Assembly (NCBI RefSeq): GCF_021206925.1 | Contig: NZ_JAJPRF010000015.1 | Span: 1-64,000, forward strand | From: Rhodoflexus caldus | Lineage (GTDB): Bacteria; Bacteroidota; Bacteroidia; Cytophagales; Thermoflexibacteraceae | Direction: 5' to 3' | DNA: 64,000 nt | Part shown: piece after piece, positions 63,723 through 64,000 of the stretch | Position numbering within the stretch: position 1 is the stretch's first letter | Layout: every line of letters starts with the position of its first letter | Program-made: the position numbers and the translations under genes | The notes under the pieces: generated by a model | Told to the model about the DNA's origin: nothing | The model's database searches: none | What the model saw: the letters and a program-made list of their open reading frames with translations, nothing else

Positions 63723-64000
63723 ATGAGCGACAGCAAGCTGGATTGGTATTTACTTCGGGTAGTGAGTGGCCAAGAGAAAAAGGTAAAGTCTTACCTTGAA
63801 AAAGAAGTGGCTATTCATAACCTCGGTGAGTACATTAGTCAGGTGCTGACTCCTTCCGAGAAGGTGTATCAGATCCGCAAGATGAAAGACGGCAAAAGCA
63901 AAAAAGTTGCTGTCGAGAAAAACTTCTTCCCCGGTTATGTATTTGTTCAGGCTAACCTGAGCAATGGTGAGATTATTCACACCATCAAAAGCGTTCCGGG
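63723..64000 (+). CDS. nusG: Transcription antitermination factor NusG (5' part, cut by the window edge)
   Basis: The first 92 codons of nusG run to the end of the window. The NGN domain is seen: WYLLRVVSGQEKKVKSYLEKE, then IHNLGEYISQVLTPSEKVYQIRKMKDGKSKKVAVEKNFFPGYVFVQ, with the FFPGYVFV strand characteristic of NusG. It binds RNA polymerase and aids elongation and transcription-translation coupling. In Bacteroidota it precedes rplK, expected just beyond the edge. The KOW domain is not included. Confidence 0.95.
   Translation, partial: MSDSKLDWYLLRVVSGQEKKVKSYLEKEVAIHNLGEYISQVLTPSEKVYQIRKMKDGKSKKVAVEKNFFPGYVFVQANLSNGEIIHTIKSVP

Noticed and set aside
1-64000. CRISPR array, prophage, insertion sequence or rRNA
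   Set aside because: No regular repeat-spacer pattern, transposase, integrase or rRNA segment was found on either strand.

Overview
The window comes from a member of the phylum Bacteroidota, most likely a Cytophagales-type organism. The signs are a GLPGLI-family protein beside a large outer-membrane barrel, a metalloprotease with a C-terminal type IX secretion sorting domain, a Wzi/RemB-like outer-membrane protein, a DUF2911 lipoprotein, and promoters with the Bacteroidota TTTG-N19-TAnnTTTG pattern (clearest before tRNA-Trp/secE and tRNA-Asp). Shine-Dalgarno sequences are not obvious, also typical of the phylum. Most of the sequence is ordinary, moderately GC-rich chromosome. The clear exceptions are two AT-rich restriction-modification loci.

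Layout. 1-11 kb: GLPGLI protein and barrel, ndk, alkaline phosphatase, a SPOR-repeat/DUF3298-like protein, purH, and a secreted M43 protease with a lipoprotein. 11-19 kb: a minus-strand run of EVE, membrane EEP phosphatase, YbjN-like and divergent Nramp genes, then a TonB receptor diverging from a MATE exporter, and an orphan response regulator. 19-28 kb: kynureninase, pterin dehydratase, recQ-scpA-flippase-like membrane protein, the Wzi/RemB-like protein, and a DUF2911/rdgB/FKBP operon. 28.9-35 kb: tRNA-Asp, a polysaccharide flippase, GNAT, an isolated DUF3800 gene, a 2-oxoacid dehydrogenase E2, miaA. 35-43.8 kb: mgtA, glgB, an M28 peptidase, a UDP-glucuronate decarboxylase-like gene with a cupin, purU.

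43.9-51.3 kb is the accessory part. RM locus 1 holds a candidate PD-(D/E)XK endonuclease, a small convergent HTH-like gene and a gamma-class adenine methyltransferase. A normal-composition TPR protein and moaA follow. RM locus 2 is a methyltransferase overlapping a clear HincII-family endonuclease, which predicts GTYRAC specificity. 51.3-64 kb returns to core genes: a VWA-like secreted protein, a TrpF-like protein that has lost its catalytic residues, ribH, an RND/MMPL transporter, rocD, gltA, an ABC exporter, and tRNA-Trp-secE-nusG, the last cut by the window edge.

Non-coding structure includes several perfect intrinsic-terminator hairpins (some built on a recurring CCTGTCAGG stem), a dispersed intergenic repeat of about 38 bp present three times, and a decayed small ORF next to one copy. 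I see no CRISPR array, insertion sequence, prophage or rRNA. All assignments are from reading the sequence; no database search was run.
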